The translations under genes were made by a program, and so were the position numbers. From positions 52,633,841-52,697,840 of the forward strand of contig CM042157.1 of the NCBI GenBank assembly GCA_023376005.1: DNA of 64,000 bases. The letters run 5' to 3'. This document shows, piece after piece, positions 49,485 through 61,600 of this stretch (position 1 is its first letter; each line of letters opens with the position of its first letter). Below the pieces are notes generated by a model. It searched no databases and was not told the DNA's origin. It saw only the letters and a list, made by a program, of their open reading frames with translations. Source of the stretch: Doryteuthis pealeii (taxonomy: Eukaryota > Mollusca > Cephalopoda > Myopsida > Loliginidae).

Positions 49485-49830
49485 ACACATTCCGAAGCTG
49501 GAGTCTACACAATAGATAGCTTAAATTGCAAGAAAAAATATGTCGGAGAGACTTCTAGATCCTTATCTAAATGATTATCTGAACATAGATATTATATTAA
49601 ACAAGGTTTTCTAAACCTTAGAAAAATATATTTAGCTAAATATATTTTAGACAATAACCATACCTTTGATTTTAAACGTGCCAAAATATTAACTCACATA
49701 CACAACAGAACACTACGTAGAATTATGGAATCTTGCGTTATTCTCACCCATCAAACCATCCCCCAAAGACCAGGCTTTTTTAATATATCCCCTTATTTAG
49801 TAACACTTGTAGTCAGAAATCATAAAATCC
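49485..49830 (+). pseudogene. Penelope-like GIY-YIG fragment
   Basis: Translated pieces: GVYTIDSLNCKKKYVGETSR (GIY-YIG core), LSEHRYYIKQG after a stop, ILDNNHTFDFKRAKILTHIH and NRTLRRIMESCVILTHQTIP after a frame change. It contains stops. A related end (CTACATAGAATTATGGAATC, then TTGTGTTATTCTCAC) appears at the window's right edge. Confidence 0.68.
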
Positions 49831-50229
49831 CCTTCACATAACCATTTCCGACATATACTTCCCAACAAATTAAAATTTTCACATTATCTAAAAATAACCT
49901 TACAACCATTCATACTTTTTATACTTTGTGACCTGATTTCTTGGTTTGAAATTAGAAAAAGAAAGAAAAGAGAAAGAAAAGAGAAAGAAAAAAAAAACGG
50001 AAATTTAAAGCTTGGGTCGGAGTAGGGTCAAAACAGATGGTAGCAATGATAAGACCACACAATCACAATATATTTGGAATGTCCGTATCGAAAGTAAAAT
50101 CTCAAGTGGGTCAGAAGACCTCCCAGAAACGAGTCCACTTGAATTGGCTGCAATTGAGACAGCCTTTTGATGTGACCAGACAGGATGGTGCTGAGTCGCA
50201 CAGAAAAAAAAGATAATCTGGAAGTCGGT

Positions 50230-50850
50230 TGACCATGATTATCTTGGGCCCTTGAAGAAATTTTTTTTTATTATTTTTCCTTTTTCCACTTAAGAAAAAG
50301 ATAACTTCTTTGTTTTATAGATGACCGGAAGAAATGAATTAAAGAAAATCAAATGTATTTAAAACCACTCAAGTAACCGGAAGAGATAGCACTTAGATTA
50401 GTGAATGGAAGAGAATTCGATTGGCTAGTTAGAACTAAAGGAGGGCGGCACCCTTGATAAAGTGGGAGGTCCAGAGAAAATTTCTGATATCTCCGGAAAT
50501 CAGAATATCCGGTTGAGATATAATTTAACTGAGACGTTTTTGACAAAAAAGCAGATGAAGACGAGACGAAGCCAAGCGTGCTCAGAGATTAGCTGACTGG
50601 GCTAGTAGAGAAGATTAACACAAATTCCGAGGGCCAACAGAAACTGACTTCAGCTAAGACCATTGAAAAACTCAGTCAACTTTACGAACTGTTTTGAACA
50701 ATACGTTGCAGATCTTATTCCAACCAGAAGTTATTAATTAGAGGTCCATCGCTCCTACAGCCTTGAGAAATAATTGTTTGTATTATTTTGTTTGAATATA
50801 AATGTTGTTGAGTTTTTAAAAAAGAAAAAGTTTTTTTTTATGTGACCACT
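50230..50850 (+). other. Unassigned GC-richer block, possibly LTR-like
   Basis: The block is richer in GC than its flanks, with TATTTAAAACC at 50356, several CCGG-containing words and a T/A-rich end near 50830, recalling an LTR. No partner, no target duplication and no coding are seen. 49930-50230 holds GAAA-rich low-complexity sequence and nothing else. Confidence 0.3.
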
Positions 50851-50972
50851 AGGCCGCCGTTAACCTTGGAAATCAGTTTCTATAGCAGCTTTGTATAAAA
50901 GAAAAAATTTTAAAAATACAAAAATATTTTAAAAAATACAAAAATAAATAAAATAAAAAATTCTTTTCAAAA

Positions 50973-51002
50973 ACCCGTTGCAGGACTACCGTCAACGGGT
51001 TA
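50973..51002. repeat. Short hairpin, 9-bp arms
   Basis: AACCCGTTG and CAACGGGTT separated by 12 bases, in an otherwise AT-rich stretch. Confidence 0.85.
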
Positions 51003-51344
51003 ATACTTATCCTGTTTGAAAAAGAGAATTTGTCTATTGTCAATTTTGAAATATGTATTTTTTTTTTTTTTTCAAAAATTGTTACAATAAGATATACATG
51101 ACTGTCGCTGACCGAGAAACGCGTAGGCGGATGTGCTTATATTTGAAACTACTGCATATTTTTTGCAACATCAATGTTTTCGTTTGAATTCATATTATTT
51201 TCTTCTCCGCTCTTGTTAAGTCCGAAGTAAAACAAGCTCTGATTTTTATAAATTGAAATATTGTTCAATATTAGCTATGAATATGACATAAAATATTTTC
51301 ACTTTAACAGCATATTGTGTTGTTTTCATATCCTTTTATCTATA

Positions 51345-52640
51345 CTCACAATGTCGGATTTATTTCCTTTATGTGGTAAACAAAATTCTTATCTTATTTC
51401 ACAAGATATTAACAAAGAGGTCAACATACCAACAGAAGAATCAGTGAAACGAACTCCAAGAAGCACAATTTCGACTGTAGTTGCAAGAACCAAGATATAT
51501 TTTATAGAAGACTGGAAAACATCTGAAATAAATAAGAAATAAACATTGATAGCAGTTAATACAGACCAAATATAAACAAAAATGGAAGACAATTTTAAAT
51601 GTATACAATGAAAGATAGATATGTCTATGATAGGGATACAATTTTTTCTAAGACTTGATTTTCTGTTGATCTAGCGATGTTGCACTTGCATAATCTTATG
51701 TTTTTACCAAAAACCTAATATTCAAAAAGTATCAAGACTAGCTTCATTTTTTTCAAAACGGCATTTGGTCTTTATACATTGCAATACAGAAGAATGTTTT
51801 CTCTTACCTAAATGAGCTTTTCCAGAGTAATGATGTCCTTTTGTTTTTATTGGAGAAATTCCAATAGCAGATAAACATTCATTGATATTTCTCTTCTGTT
51901 TCTGCAGAAGTACTTGTATCAGAAAAAAAATTGAGGTAATCGGGCCTACCTTGCCAAATATAAAAAATAGTGAGTATTTTACTGATAGTTGCACAGTACA
52001 ATACAAGAACTTTGCCAATTTTGCAACCGTCAGAAATATTTGGGTCTCAATACAAAATGGAATCTCTTTGCAACAAGTCATGGTAAACAACCATGTGATG
52101 GTATAGGTGGGACAGTGAAAAGGATAGTGTCAAAAGAAAGTCTCTGAAGACCAACTACCAAAGAAATCCTTTCCCAAAATCTATGTTTGAATATTGCAGA
52201 TCTGCAATTGAAGGTATCAAATTAATTCTGGTTGAAAAGGAGGAAGTTGAGAAAGCAAGGAGGAGCCTCAACATGAGATTCAAAAATGCATCCACAGTCC
52301 CAGGAACAAGAAGTTTTCATCAATTTATTCCACTCATCAGAGATAAAATAGCCATAAAACAATGTAGTGAAGATGAAAACTATGACCTAATACATGACTT
52401 CTCTATTGGAACTGAAGAAAAACAGTGAAATTTGTTGTTTCAGGTTATGTTTGTTGCAGGTGTGACGATAAAATTTCGATTGATACAGAGAATGACTTGC
52501 TGATTAAGTTAGTGCGCCCAGCTCTTCCATCTTGTTCATTTTACTGGGAAGAGAATTTTAAGGATATGTTTTGTGCCATTCACAAATATTCTGTGCACTG
52601 TTGATGTCCCTATAACACCAAATGGTAGAGTTTATCATCT
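51345..52640 (+). pseudogene. Rearranged relic of a multicopy invertebrate gene
   Basis: Plus-strand pieces: KRTPRSTISTVVARTK (in 51350-51542), EYFTDSCTVQYKNFANFATV (about 51971-52030), a broken ATSHGKQPCDGIGGTVKRIV stretch (about 52073-52130) and PGTRSFHQFIPLIRDKIAIK (about 52300-52360). Between them, on the minus strand (51885-51720), lies NINECLSAIGISPIKTKGHH. The YF(S/T)DxCxxQYKN and ATSHGKxxCDGIGGT words recall a family found in many copies in cnidarian, arthropod and mollusc genomes, likely mobile. That is from memory. Frameshifts, stops and the inversion show it is dead. Confidence 0.5.
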
Positions 52641-53617
52641 GTCCAAGATGGTCTATACACACAACAAAATTTATGGCACAGTGTAGTTTAAAATGTAATA
52701 TTTTAAAGACTCCTTATATATTCATTTTTATTATCACTTTCTTTTGATTGAAAAATAGTAAAAAAAATTTTTTTTTAAAATAACAAAAAACACAACAAAA
52801 AAAATAAACAAAGTGAAATCTGTAGTGAAGTGGCTCAAAGGACAGTTAACAGAATAGTGATACATACTCTCATTTGAAGGTGGAACATTGCTATTGAAAA
52901 AAAAAAAAACAGTGACTGTGGGAAAGTAGGGAGGTGATCCTCAGAGGACCAACTTCATTTTAATTCATGATACATGTTCCTGTGTCGGTAATTATACCTG
53001 TACTAAACAAAATGGCATTACTTTTTGACTCAACCTCGTATTTAATTTTTTTTTTTTTTAATTGATAAAAACAATATTATTGAATAGTTTAAGAAGTCAC
53101 TGAGCACAATATCAACATTTGAGAGTTCATGGAGCATTAGGATGATTGTCTTTAATTATAATCTTTCACTGAAATCCTGCACGTACATAGGAAAAAAACT
53201 CTGAACTTGGCAGGTTCATATCTTCTAAAGTAGACTTGACCCCTCACGAAATTCTTTGGTGAACTTAGGCAGACATTTGTTAAGAAAAAAATATTATGAA
53301 AATTGAAGAGGACCCATTTTTGATAGACTGACCGTAAGCTACATAGGTGAAAAGTTGTTGATTTTGGAGTTATGCATTTGGGTGGGCAAAATAAAATTTT
53401 CTGTGAGGTATAGGGTTAAAATAGTTGGATATTTGGATTCTACAGTCCTTACATACCAAATTTCAGAAATATTGAATGTATGAAAGTATTTTTTTTAAAT
53501 TAAAAAAAAAAAAACACTGAGATTTTGCGACACCGCACAGCCTTAATTTTGAGGCAAAATAGCAAAATTATATCCCCCCCTCTAAAATCGGAACTGTAAG
53601 GTTTAAGACAAAATAAT

Positions 53618-54927
53618 TTGGCACACTTTCCTAATAGGCTACAGTCCCAGGCGTCAAAAAGGGCTTAGTTTTCGAGTTACGATGCTCTACAATTAGCGGT
53701 AATAATTTTAGCGTAATTATTAATTAAAAATCAAAAAAGGCTAATAAAAAGTTTTCGCAATCGGTGGCATATCTTGATATTATGCGAAAAGTAAAATTTA
53801 AACGGACTACTTTGTAAAAAAATACGAATCAAAATGGAGTAGCTCCGAAAACGGAATAAGCGAATGAGAATCGTGTGTTCGAAATACGAATAAGTAAAAA
53901 TGGCCACCTCCAGCGAAGAAGAAGCAACAGTTGTTAGCGACAAAAAATGTTTTATGTGCATTTTACCTTCCAAAAAGCATAAAATTTTCTAAGAAAACGT
54001 GGACTCATCATGTGACAACAAATCACGTAAATAAAATGAGTAATAAGCGAATTTGCTTTTTAGAAAAAAAAAAAAGTATTTCGCATCATGTGACAACAAG
54101 TCACATAAATAAAATGAGTAATAAGCGAATTTGCTTTTTAGAAAAAATAAAAAAATAATAGTATTTCGCATATCGCGTAAATTTTTGTTGTTTCTATTCA
54201 TAAGTTCGGTCTTTTATCTCTTTATTTATACTGTAATTAGTATTGAAAATGACCAAAACAATTTACGCCCCCAACATAAGGTGGGGTCAAAATTAAGTGA
54301 CCTGAAAAAAATGAGAAAGTTTTGAAATAAAATAAATAATGCATTATAAAGATCGTTCATTGATAAATAAACACTGAAAGTTTCATTAAAATCCGATAAT
54401 TCCCTGATTTTTGGTAAATTATTTTCTGTAGGGGGGCTAAAGTCATACGCTTTTTAGGTTCATTAAAAAATTTAAAAAAAATTTCTAAAAAGCCAGTTCT
54501 TTAATTGAAAATTATATTTTGAAATTTTTCCTGAAGAAAAAAAATTGTTTACTTTAGTTACTAAAGCATTATTATTGTTTGCTTGAGTTACTAAAGCATA
54601 TTATTAGGAATTTTTTGGGGGGTGTTTTGAGGGTCATTTTTTTATTTCATAAACACAGAACACCAGCTGATGTTTACATTCCAGATAAAATCTGTAATCT
54701 CATTGGCTAATTGAATTCGGAGCTATTTTCGTTCTATACGTATTTTAATCACTTAAAACTTATTTTATTAATTCTTGCGGCAATAAACTTATGCGCGAAA
54801 AAAATTGGAATTTTGGGGTGATATCATTTTAATAATAAAGGACAATTTATTCGGCCACTTTTTACATCCGACACAATTGAACGATAATCGGCTTGGGACT
54901 GTAGCCTATAACTCATGAAGGGGAACA
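53618..54927. repeat. Inverted repeat pair enclosing 1.25 kb
   Basis: TAGGCTACAGTCCCA at 53635-53649 is the reverse complement of TGGGACTGTAGCCTA at 54894-54908, and both sides also share ATTTGGCACA further out. It could be a transposon with TA-flanked ends or two opposed copies of one repeat. Inside are a short frame beginning MATSSEEEATVVSDKKCFMC at 53899 (unrecognised) and a 78-bp tandem duplication. Confidence 0.5.
54009..54164 (+). repeat. 78-bp tandem duplication
   Basis: Two near-identical units starting CATGTGACAACAA at 54009 and 54087, each with AAATGAGTAATAAGCGAATT and TTGCTTTTTAG. Confidence 0.92.
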
Positions 54928-54995
54928 TTTGTGCCAAATTTCAAGTAATTCGGTGTCGGTGGGTGCAGATTTCAATGTTTTGACATGGAATGACC

Positions 54996-56951
54996 CATAT
55001 ACATATATACATATGTACACACGTACACATATACACACGTACATACGTACACACGTACACATGTACATACGTACACACGTACACATGTACATACGTACAC
55101 ACGTACACACGTACATATATACATACGTACACATATACATACGTACACACGTACATATATACATACGTACACACGTACATATATACATACGTACATATAT
55201 ACATACGTACACACGTACACATATATACATACGTACACATATATACATACGTACACACGTACACATACATACATACGTACACACGTACACACATACATAC
55301 ACATATATACATACGTACACACATACATACATACATATATACATACGTACACACATATATACATACATACATATATACATACACACATATATACATACAT
55401 ATACATACATACGTACACACATATATACATACGTACACACATATATACGTACACACATATATACATACGTACACACATACATATATATATACATACGTAC
55501 ATACATACACACATACATACGTACACACATACATACACACATACATACGTACACACATACATATAATACATACGTACACACGTACACACATATATATACA
55601 TACGTACACACGTACACACATATATATACATACGTACACACATATATATACATACGTATACATACGTACACACATACATACATACGTACACACGTACAAA
55701 TACATACGTACACACATACATATACATACGTACACACGTACACACATATGTATACACGTACACACATACATATACATACGTACACACGTACACACACGTA
55801 CACACATACATACACACGTACATACATACATACATATACACATATACATACATATGTACACACGTACACACATACATACATGTATACGTACGTACGTACA
55901 CACACACATACATGTATACGTACGTACGTACACACATACATATATATATATATGTACACACACACACATATATATATGTACGTACACACACACATATATC
56001 TACGTACGTACACACACACATATATCTACGTACGTACACACACACATATATCTACGTACGTACACACACACATATATATATGTACGTACACACACACACA
56101 CATACACACATACATACATATACGTACGTACACACATACATACGTTACACACATACATACGTACGTACACACATACATACGTACGTACGTACACACATAC
56201 ATACGTACGTACGTACACACATACATACATACGTACGTACGTACACACCACATACGTACGTACGTACACACACATACATACGTACGTACGTACACACACA
56301 TACATACGTACGTACGTACACACATACACGTACGTACGTACACACATACGTACGTACGTACACACATACATACACATACGTACGTACGTACACATACATA
56401 CATACGTACGTACACACATACATACATACACGTACGTACGTACACATACATACACGTACGTACGTACATACATACATACGTACGTACACACATACATACA
56501 TACATACGTACGTACGTACACACATACATACATATATACGTACGTACGTACACACGTACACACATATACGTACGTACGTACACATACACATACGTACATA
56601 CGTACACACATACGTACATACATATATACATACGTACACACATACGTACATACATATATACATACGTACACACATACATATATACATACATACGTACACA
56701 CATACATATATACATACGTACACACATACATATATACATACGTACACACATACATACATATATATGTATACATACGTACACACATACATACATATATATG
56801 TATACATACGTACACACATACATATATATGTATACATACGTACACACATACATATATATGTATACATACGTACACACATACATATATATGTATACATACG
56901 TACACACATACATATATATGTATACATACGTACATACACATATATATATAT
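54996..56951. repeat. Giant ACAT/ACGT/ACAC microsatellite 1 (about 2 kb)
   Basis: Almost the entire tract is built from ACAT, ACGT, ACAC and ATAT blocks, that is, alternating purine-pyrimidine. The left half is rich in ACATACGTACAC composites, the middle in TACGTACGTACG, and the right in a 46-49-bp higher-order unit (about six copies from 56680) with ATATATATGTATACATAC. It lacks stop codons in several frames, which yields long Thr/Tyr/His/Ile and Cys/Val/Tyr/Met artefact ORFs on both strands. Confidence 0.97.
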
Positions 56952-57120
56952 GGTGATTGCTGCTTCTTGACAGAATAAGGCCATTTCTACAAGTAGTCCA
57001 GATGTGAGCAGGCAGATGACCCACGGAACCAGCTTGTTTTTATGTACCCTGTCACACATATGAAATCTTCAACATACAGGCGCTGCCACACAGGTCAGGC
57101 TTCGATGTAGGAAAAGTTTG
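56952..57120 (-). mobile_element. LINE 3'-end fragment joined to microsatellite 1
   Basis: GGTGATTGCTGCTTCTTGAC, AGAATAAGGCCATTTCTACA and AGCTTGTTTTTATGT...CACATATGA match the 3' region of the LINE at 58666-58775. It is a severely 5'-truncated copy in the same (minus) orientation. Confidence 0.8.
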
Positions 57121-57179
57121 TGGTGTTGGTAAATGTAAATTTTTGAAACTTAACATCTTTCTTCAATTGTGCTGTGGAT

Positions 57180-57540
57180 TTGTAAATAACTTTTAATAGC
57201 TGGATTATATTTTGAACATTTTTGATAATCTCTTACACTTTTTTATATATTTACACCAAACTCTTTTTGAGTTTTATTTTTGGATTAAAAATGCTTCTGA
57301 TTTTTAAAAATAAAATTTATTTTATTTTTGATACAGAATGCGCATTTAAAAATTCAAGCATTCCAGCATGTGTTTGTACCCCCTATTTCTTCCAACGGTT
57401 TTTTATCCCTTCTTTCCTTCATATGTTTTGCTCGTGATGAAGACCGTTCTACTAAGCGGTCGAAACAGATTCTGTCAGCAAATTATAATTACTAATTGTT
57501 TTTTCAAAATGTTAAATTCATTGTCGGATTAACTTCCATT
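57180..57540 (+). mobile_element. AT-rich fragment carrying a hammerhead motif
   Basis: No protein is recognised. The 3' part contains a hammerhead fold (57427-57482). By analogy with 37505 and 63354 it may be a Penelope-like terminal repeat, though no GIY-YIG sequence is adjacent. Confidence 0.35.
57427..57482 (+). ncRNA. Hammerhead-like ribozyme with GUC cleavage site
   Basis: Stem I TTTGCT (57427-57432) pairs with AGCAAA (57477-57482); core CGTGATGA (57433-57440), one G more than CTGATGA; stem II GACCG (57442-57446) with CGGTC (57457-57461); GAAA 57462-57465; stem III CAG/CTG; then TC, cleavage expected after C57476. All parts are in canonical order; the extra G in the core may impair activity. 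Confidence 0.6.
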
Positions 57541-57544
57541 TATT

Positions 57545-58665
57545 TACATACGTACACATATACATACACACATACGTACACATATACATACACACACATA
57601 CATACATATGTACACATACACATTAACGTACGTACATATATACATACACGTACACATATACATACACGTACACATACACGTACACATATACATACACACA
57701 CACGTACGTACACATATACACACACACACACACACGTACGTACACATATACACACACACACACACGTACGTACACACATACGTGCACATACACATACATA
57801 CGTACACACATACGTGCACATACACACACATACGTACATACACATATACATACACATATACACATATATACACACGTACACATACACGTACACATATACA
57901 CACACACACACACACACAACACACACGCATACATACGTACGTACACATATACACACACGCACACATACGTACGTACACACACACGTACACACACGCACAC
58001 ATACATACGTACACACACATATACACACACGCACACATACGTACGTACACACACGCACACATACATACGTACACACACATATACACACACGCACACATAC
58101 GTACGTACATACACATATACACACACACACACATACATACGTACATACACATATACACACACGCACACATACATACGTACATACACATATACACACACGC
58201 ACACATACATACGCATATACACACACGCACACATACATACGCATATACGCAACATACATACGCATATACACACACGCACACATACATACGCATATACACA
58301 CACGCACACATACATACGCATATACACACACGCACACATACATACGCATATACACACACGCACACATACATACGTACATACACATATACACACACGCACA
58401 TACGTACATACACATATACACATACATACATACACATATACACACGCACACATACATACGTACATACACATATACACACACGCACACATACATACGTACA
58501 TACACATATACACACACGCACACATACGTACATACACATATACACACATACATACGTACATACATATACACACACACACGTACACATACACACAGACACA
58601 TACGTACACATACACGCACAGACACATACACATATACACGTACACATACAGCCATATATATATAT
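57545..58665. repeat. Giant ACAC/ACGT/ACAT microsatellite 2 (about 1.1 kb)
   Basis: Alternating purine-pyrimidine tract with ACACACACGCACACATACAT and ACGTACACATATAC composites, richer in CACGCA than the first. It joins the LINE 3' end at 58666 through an ATATATAT link, as the first array does. Confidence 0.97.
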
Positions 58666-61600
58666 GGTGATTGCCACTTCTTGACAGAATAAGGCCATTT
58701 CTACAAGTTCGGCGGTGATTGCGCGGTGCCCAGGCGTTCAGCCTTGTTTTTATTTGCTGTTATACATATGAGCCTCTTCCCCGGTTTCCTCTCGTGTGCG
58801 ACCGTACATGACTAAGAAACCCAGCCTTTGTCAGGCAGGCCCTGCCACACGCATCACATATATAGTCCGGCTTAAATGTGGGAAATTTATCCATGACGTT
58901 TGTCATGTGCCATTTGCGTAGGGACCGCTTCAGGATGGAGTGTTCGAGCCGTTTTACCTCAAAGCCCTTGCAGCTATCATAGACAAGTTTTCTCCATCCT
59001 GCGCGATTCATAGCTATTTTCTCCCATTCATGAACGTTTATGTTGAGAGTTTTGATGTTGTTTTTGATAGCATCCCTAAAACGCTTTTTGGGCTTGTGCC
59101 TCGGACGCTTCCCACATTGCAATTCTCCGTAGAACAATTGCTTCGGGAGTCTGCTGTCTTGCATTCTGACAAGATGCCCAGCCCAGCGCATCTGGTTACG
59201 TATAATGCGCATTTCTATGCTGGGCGTTTTGGCTTGTTGCAGAACTTCAGCGTCTGAGGTGAGGGATTGCCACCCTGTGTTTATTATCTTTCTGAGACAC
59301 GTCTGATGAAATCTCTCCAAGGCTTTGATATGTCGACGATGTGTAGTCCACGTTTCCGAGGAATACAGGAGTATGGATAAGACACATGATTCGTACACAC
59401 TGAGCTTCGTCCTGATGGTAATACCTCTATCCGACCATACTCGTTTTTCGAGGTCACCAAAGGCTCTGCTTGCTCTCTCGATCCTTAGTGAAACTTCAAA
59501 GTCAAGGGTTCCACATCTGGAGAGTGTGCTGCCAAGATAGACAAATGAATCAACTACCTTCAATCTGGTTCCGTTAACGTAGATGTTGGGCTCCACATAC
59601 CCTTGTCCAGGTGGTGGAGTGAGCATCACCTTCGTTTTCTCCAAACTGATGGTAAGTCCAAAGGCAGTACATGCTTCAGAGAAGTGATTCATTATTTCCT
59701 GTAGGTCTTCCTCAGTGTGGGCAACGAAATCTGCATCGTCGGCATAGAGCAGCTCACGGACGAGGGTCTGGAAGGTCTTCGTCCTAGCCTTGAAACAGGC
59801 AAGATTGAAAACCTTGCCAGTGGTACAGAATCGTATAAGGACACCGGAATCACAGTTTTGGAAGGCGTATGATAGAGTCATCGCAAAGTAGATAGAGAAA
59901 AGTGTTGGTGCAGGGATATCACCCTGCTTAACACCGTTGTCGATGGGTATTGGCTCCGAGAGGGACCCGTTAAAGTGAAAGCGTGCCTTCATGCCTTGAT
60001 GGAGTTGTTCAAACATCTGAACGAATCCAGAAGGGCATCCGAGTTTCCCTGAGAATAATCCATAGCGCGATTCTATTCACCGTGTCAAATGCTTTTGTTA
60101 GGTCCACGAAGACCTGGTAGAGTGCTATCTGCTGTTCGAAGCATTTCTCCTGAAGTTGCCGAGCGGAAAAGATCATGTCCATCGTTCCACGGCCAGGTCT
60201 GAAGCCGCTTTGGCATTCTGGGATAGCCACGGGACAGATCCACTTAGTGAGCCGGTTGAGCAGAAGCTTGGCAAAGACCTTGCCCACTGCCCCGAGAAGG
60301 CTTATGCCCCGGTGATTGCCACATACCGACCGCACACCTTTGCCCTTGTGTAGCGCGACCAAGATTGCATCGACCCAGTCCTGAGGTACAGGAGCACCCA
60401 ACCATACATCAGAGATAAGGTGATGGACCTCCGCGGCGATCTTGTCACCACCGTAGCGGAGAGCCTCAACGGGTATGCCATCATGGCCAGGTGCCTTTCC
60501 AGTATTTATTTCCTTAATTGTTACGCGGACCTCACCAATGGTGGGGTGATCCATCATTTCGTGGATCGTTTCCCTTTGAGGCAGGCTGTTGATGACGCTG
60601 TCGTCGACTACTGAGGGGTTGTGAAAGAGGTCTGTGAAGTGCTCTGTCCATCGTTTCATGATGCCCTCAGTACTCTTATGGAAAAGAGACCCGTCCTTTG
60701 ATTTGAGAGGAACCATTGTTGATCGTTGTGGGCCGAAAGCCTGTCTGATTAGATGGTAGAGAGTTTTCGTGTCTTTGCTGTCGTAAGCCTTCTGTATCCT
60801 CTCCGATATGTTTAACCACCACTGGTTTTTCATCCTTCGTAGGCTCTGTTGAAGTGACGATCGTGCACTTCTGAAAGCCTGTCGTGAGGGTTCACAGTCT
60901 TTAACAGATGCACCGAGAAATTTCTGATGTAACTTGTCCTTCTCTTCCAGAAGTTTGTTGATTTGTTGATCATTTTCATCAAACCAGTCATGATGTTTCC
61001 GTTTCTTGAGGCCAAGGACCTTAACGCTTGTCTCATAGGCCGTTCTCTTGAAGTTATCCCATGTACCGTCGAACTGCTCCTCTTTGAAAGCCTTCTGCAG
61101 ATTCTGCTGTACATGCATATCTTTAAGTTTGGATACATCGATGCGTTTAGGGACTTTCACTCCCGGGGCGCAAAACTTGCGCCCGACATGGAATTTCAGT
61201 TTACTGCGCACAAGCTTGTGATCCGAGCCACATTCTGCGCCCCGCATAGCCCTTACAGTGCATACATCCTGGAAGTCACGTTTGCGGGTTATGACATAAT
61301 CGAGCATATGCCCATGTTTGGATCGTGGATGAATCCAGGTCGCCTTGTGAGATAGCTTTTGGCGAAAGAATGTGTTGCAGATAACAAGTCCGAGTTCAGT
61401 ACAAAGCTGGAGGAGGTGGAGTCCATTTTTATTCATGTCTCCAAGTCCATACTTACCTAGAGCTACCCAGGTTCCGTAATCCTGTCCCACTCTGGCGTTA
61501 AAATCGCCGAGCAGTAGGATTTTATCAGCTTTTGCGATGGATGTTATGACTGACCTAAGGCTCTGGTAGAAGGTCAGAGTTACCTCTTCATCGCTATCAA

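Noticed and set aside
54929..57059. Very long ORFs (300-675 codons) on both strands with TYIHTYVHTY- and CVRMYVCVY-type sequence
   Set aside because: They are translations of the ACAT/ACGT microsatellite, open in several frames at once because the repeat units contain no stop codon. No real protein composition or conserved start.
57496..58698. Further long ORFs in the second microsatellite
   Set aside because: Same artefact as above.
58940..61355. Several plus-strand ORFs of 60-130 codons
   Set aside because: All are antisense shadows of the LINE coding region.
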